Of a DNA stretch of 64,000 nucleotides, positions 62,078 through 64,000 are shown one piece after another. The notes beneath the pieces were generated by a model that did no database searches, was not told the origin of the DNA, and saw nothing but the letters and a program-made list of their open reading frames with translations. The position numbers were made by a program, and so were the translations under genes. This stretch comes from Mycobacterium lepraemurium (lineage in GTDB: Bacteria > Actinomycetota > Actinomycetes > Mycobacteriales > Mycobacteriaceae), in assembly GCA_002291465.1 (NCBI GenBank), contig CP021238.1:3968001-4032000 (forward strand), read 5' to 3'. The number at the start of each line of letters is the position of its first letter. Within the stretch, counting starts at the first letter, position 1.

Positions 62078-63593
62078 GTGCATCTCCGATACATAAGCAA
62101 GGCCGCACTGATTATGTTCGCGGGCGGAGACCCGTGGAAGATCAACGCCACACTGCAGAGCGGCCGGCCGGCCCAGATCTCGAACCTTGCAAAAGCGTTT
62201 CATGACGCCGGACGATCCACGGGAGAAGCCGAAGCCGCGTTCAACCTGGCGCGGGGTCGCTTCGAGCAGGCTTGGACACACGAGAACGGCGGGAATCCGA
62301 TCAACGGCTCGGCCGAGGTTCAACGGACCACGACCTCACTCGGGGTACAAGCAACTCAATTATCGAAAATCGGAGCCGATCTGGAGAAGGTCGCGGCCGC
62401 ACTGGCCGAGGCGCAACGATCGGGAAGGGGCGAGATTTCCTCGCTCGAAGTCGCGCTGCAAGATCTCGACGATCAAGTCGGTGAGGCGGTCGAGCTGGAG
62501 AAGAACCCTCAGTTGACGGCTTCGGAGAGGCAGTTGCTGGATCACTACATCGACGGACTCGAGAAGCATGCGATCGATGACACCAAGGCATCAGTAGGCA
62601 ATCTGACGCGAATCCGCGATCAATATTCTCAGCAGCTGCACGCTTCTATGGCCAACCTGCGTAATCAGGACGGGTACGCCCCGCCAATCCAGGCATTTGA
62701 CGGCGACGTTCCGGAATCGCCCCCGCAGGACCAACGTCGTCACAACCAGATCGAGGCCTTCAAACAGGTTTTGGCCGTGAACCACCTTCGGCCGCAGACT
62801 GGGAGACCGCTGCCGCGCTGGATTCGCAGACTTATGGCTCCAAGTTCAACGGCGCCAAATCGGAGATCTGGGTGGTCAGGATCCGCCCGGTACCCGGGCA
62901 GGGAGTGGTCCGTGTCTCGCAGTGGATCGAACAACGCGATGTAAGAAGCTTTCCGCCCTGGAAACGAGATCTTGGGAACACCGCGGGGCCAATTCAAATT
63001 TCGGCCCAGAGGACACCAAAGTAACCACATACATCGACTACGAAAATGGCATCGTTGTCTTGAGGTAGAATCCTTCCGTCGAAGAAAATTCGACAGGCGG
63101 GCCAGGCCCCGTGAAAGTCGGCATTCCGAAAGGCAGCGTGCCGCAGCTTCCCGATGGATCGGTCCGGATTAAGTACGCCGCCGGCAATCTTTTCGCGCCA
63201 GGCATCTCCGCCGATCCCAAGGGACCCCTTATGGACCACACGGTGACGGTCAACGGTGACCTGGTCTTCACCCCAGGGCCGGAAGGTGTGCAGGTGAATG
63301 GCACGCGCAGCAATTACCCCTCCTTGGCGGTGTATCAAGATCGGCCAGGCTGCACGCCGCACACGGTGCTTATCGACCCGGCGCGATCCGGCAGCTCAGA
63401 CGGACCCCTGTTGAATTTGCCCCGGCACCACGACGTAGGTCCGCTCGGCGGTAAGGCGTTCGCGCCGTTCGACACCGGCCGATGGAATCCAAAGTACGAT
63501 GTGCCGCCTCCCCTACCTGCCACCGACTTTGGCCCAGTCACCGACATCCCTTCTGTGCCCCCTTTGCCCACAGGCAGTGCAGTTCCGGCTTGA
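62078..63593 (+). pseudogene. T7SS-type polymorphic effector, frameshifted
   Basis: GTG 62078 opens a 240-residue helical module matching that of the DUF1023 effector: GGDPWKINATLQSGRPAQIS, KAFHDAGRSTGEAEAAFNLA, RGRFEQAWTHENG. Frame changes near 62785 and 62975 and TAG at 63066 (VLR*NPSVEENSTG, likely from CAG) break the C-terminal domain. That domain reads WVVRIRPVPGQGVVRVSQWI, KVTTYIDYENGIVV, PQLPDGSVRIKYAAG and HTVTVNGDLVFTPGPEG, then ends in a Pro-rich tail. It is not a hydrolase; its fold is unknown to me and toxin activity is possible. It is divergent from pcnA. Confidence 0.6.
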
Positions 63594-63616
63594 TCACGAA
63601 GTGAGGACGACTAGTT

Positions 63617-63952
63617 ATGCGGTCTTCGGCTCGCAAGCCATTCTTTGATGCTGAGGCATGGCGAATAGCGACTGCATCTGCACCATTTGTCGTGCAAGGT
63701 GTCTTGGCGTTGCTGATGCTCACCTTATGGCTGTTGGGTGAGGGGCCGTTCAAAACGCATGGTGCGTACGCGGGCGAACGCGCCTGGATGGTGACTGCGT
63801 CGCTGATCGCCTCGGCGGTGTCATTGTCGATCAGCGTCGCACTGGCGTGGACGCCGTCCTCACGACGTCGCAGTATCTCGCTCGGCCTCGCCGGCTGTTC
63901 CGCTCTTGTACTCGTCGGCGGCGTCCTTTACGCCTACCTGACCATGCGATGA
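63617..63952 (+). CDS. Small membrane protein downstream of the effector
   Basis: A 111-residue protein with three predicted helices (FVVQGVLALLMLTLWLLGEG, TASLIASAVSLSISVALAW, LGLAGCSALVLVGGVLYAYL) and a basic N-terminus. ATG 63617 lies 24 bases after the effector stop, with AAGTGAGGA upstream. Its position directly after a polymorphic-effector-like gene makes it a candidate immunity or accessory protein; nothing in the sequence proves that. Intact. Confidence 0.55.
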   Translation: MRSSARKPFFDAEAWRIATASAPFVVQGVLALLMLTLWLLGEGPFKTHGAYAGERAWMVTASLIASAVSLSISVALAWTPSSRRRSISLGLAGCSALVLVGGVLYAYLTMR

Positions 63953-63965
63953 AAGGGGTGTGCCG

Positions 63966-64000
63966 GTGGATGGAGCGCCTTCTTCCCAATTGAATGGCCG
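63966..64000 (+). CDS. Start of a further gene, truncated by the window end
   Basis: GTG 63966 follows AAAGGGGTG by 7 bases and opens MDGAPSSQLNG before the sequence stops. It lies 14 bases after the small membrane protein, so it may be the next gene of the same transcript. Too short to assign. Confidence 0.35.
   Translation, partial: MDGAPSSQLNG

Overview
The window looks like chromosome of a slow-growing, high-GC Mycobacterium, most like the M. avium complex. The evidence is gene content that matches M. tuberculosis gene by gene: pyrE, clpB, hspR-dnaJ1-grpE-dnaK, the Rv0338c-type Fe-S oxidoreductase, aspC, rmlA, udgA, an Rv3767c-type methyltransferase, hisC2, a type VII secretion EccC remnant and pcnA. 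Housekeeping genes are intact. About twenty accessory genes carry frameshifts, in-frame stops (mostly TAG, often at an expected Trp) or deletion junctions. That is reductive genome decay, as known in M. lepraemurium; the species is an inference. Part of the damage could be sequencing error, but several lesions (a 14-bp tandem duplication, gene-gene deletion junctions) are clearly real events.

Layout. 1-7.9 kb: lipoprotein, pyrE, a short-chain dehydrogenase, an Rv0383c-like membrane protein and clpB with an HspR operator (minus strand), then a DUF3060 protein, a globin-reductase and an aldose epimerase (plus strand). 7.9-15.0 kb: a minus-strand, translationally coupled accessory operon. It encodes a protein that may have an HK97-type fold, a polyprenyl synthetase, two small unknowns, a CrtC/AttH-like protein, an SCP2 sterol-carrier protein and a large FAD oxidoreductase; several of these are broken. 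15.1-19.4 kb: a shattered AAA-ATPase/GAF/class III cyclase gene. 19.5-23.8 kb: the dnaK-grpE-dnaJ1-hspR operon with two HspR-type operators. 23.9-30.1 kb: a decayed Xre/RES-type toxin-antitoxin pair, an LpqJ-like lipoprotein, a dead sugar transporter, a Thr-rich membrane protein and a broken Hsp70-like gene.

30.3-39.0 kb: Fe-S oxidoreductase with a (PKAEA)10 tail, aspC, a YibE/F membrane protein, rmlA, a SnoaL-like protein, a broken mycothiol-dependent isomerase-family gene and udgA. 39.1-44.0 kb: an 18-bp minisatellite and four tandem paralogues of a membrane-anchored Rv2264c-like family, three of them decayed. 44.0-46.2 kb: three deletion junctions in about 2 kb; remnants of a phosphotransferase, an acyl-CoA dehydrogenase, an alkyl sulfatase and tcrX surround one intact dehydrogenase. 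By comparison with M. tuberculosis, tcrY and the 19-kDa lipoprotein gene lpqH are missing here. 46.2-50.8 kb: small membrane proteins, an Rv3767c-like gene with a stop, an intact Rv3761c-like phosphotransferase, an Rv3760-like gene, tRNA-Arg(ACG), tRNA-Ser(GCT) and hisC2. 51.1-57.2 kb: mmpL pseudogene, C-terminal EccC remnant and two related small membrane proteins.

57.5-64 kb: DUF2563 protein, a DUF1023-type hydrolase, an Rv3906c-like protein, pcnA and, divergently, a second protein with the same N-terminal module as the hydrolase but a different C-terminus, followed by a small three-helix membrane protein. These last genes look like a type VII secretion-linked polymorphic effector set.
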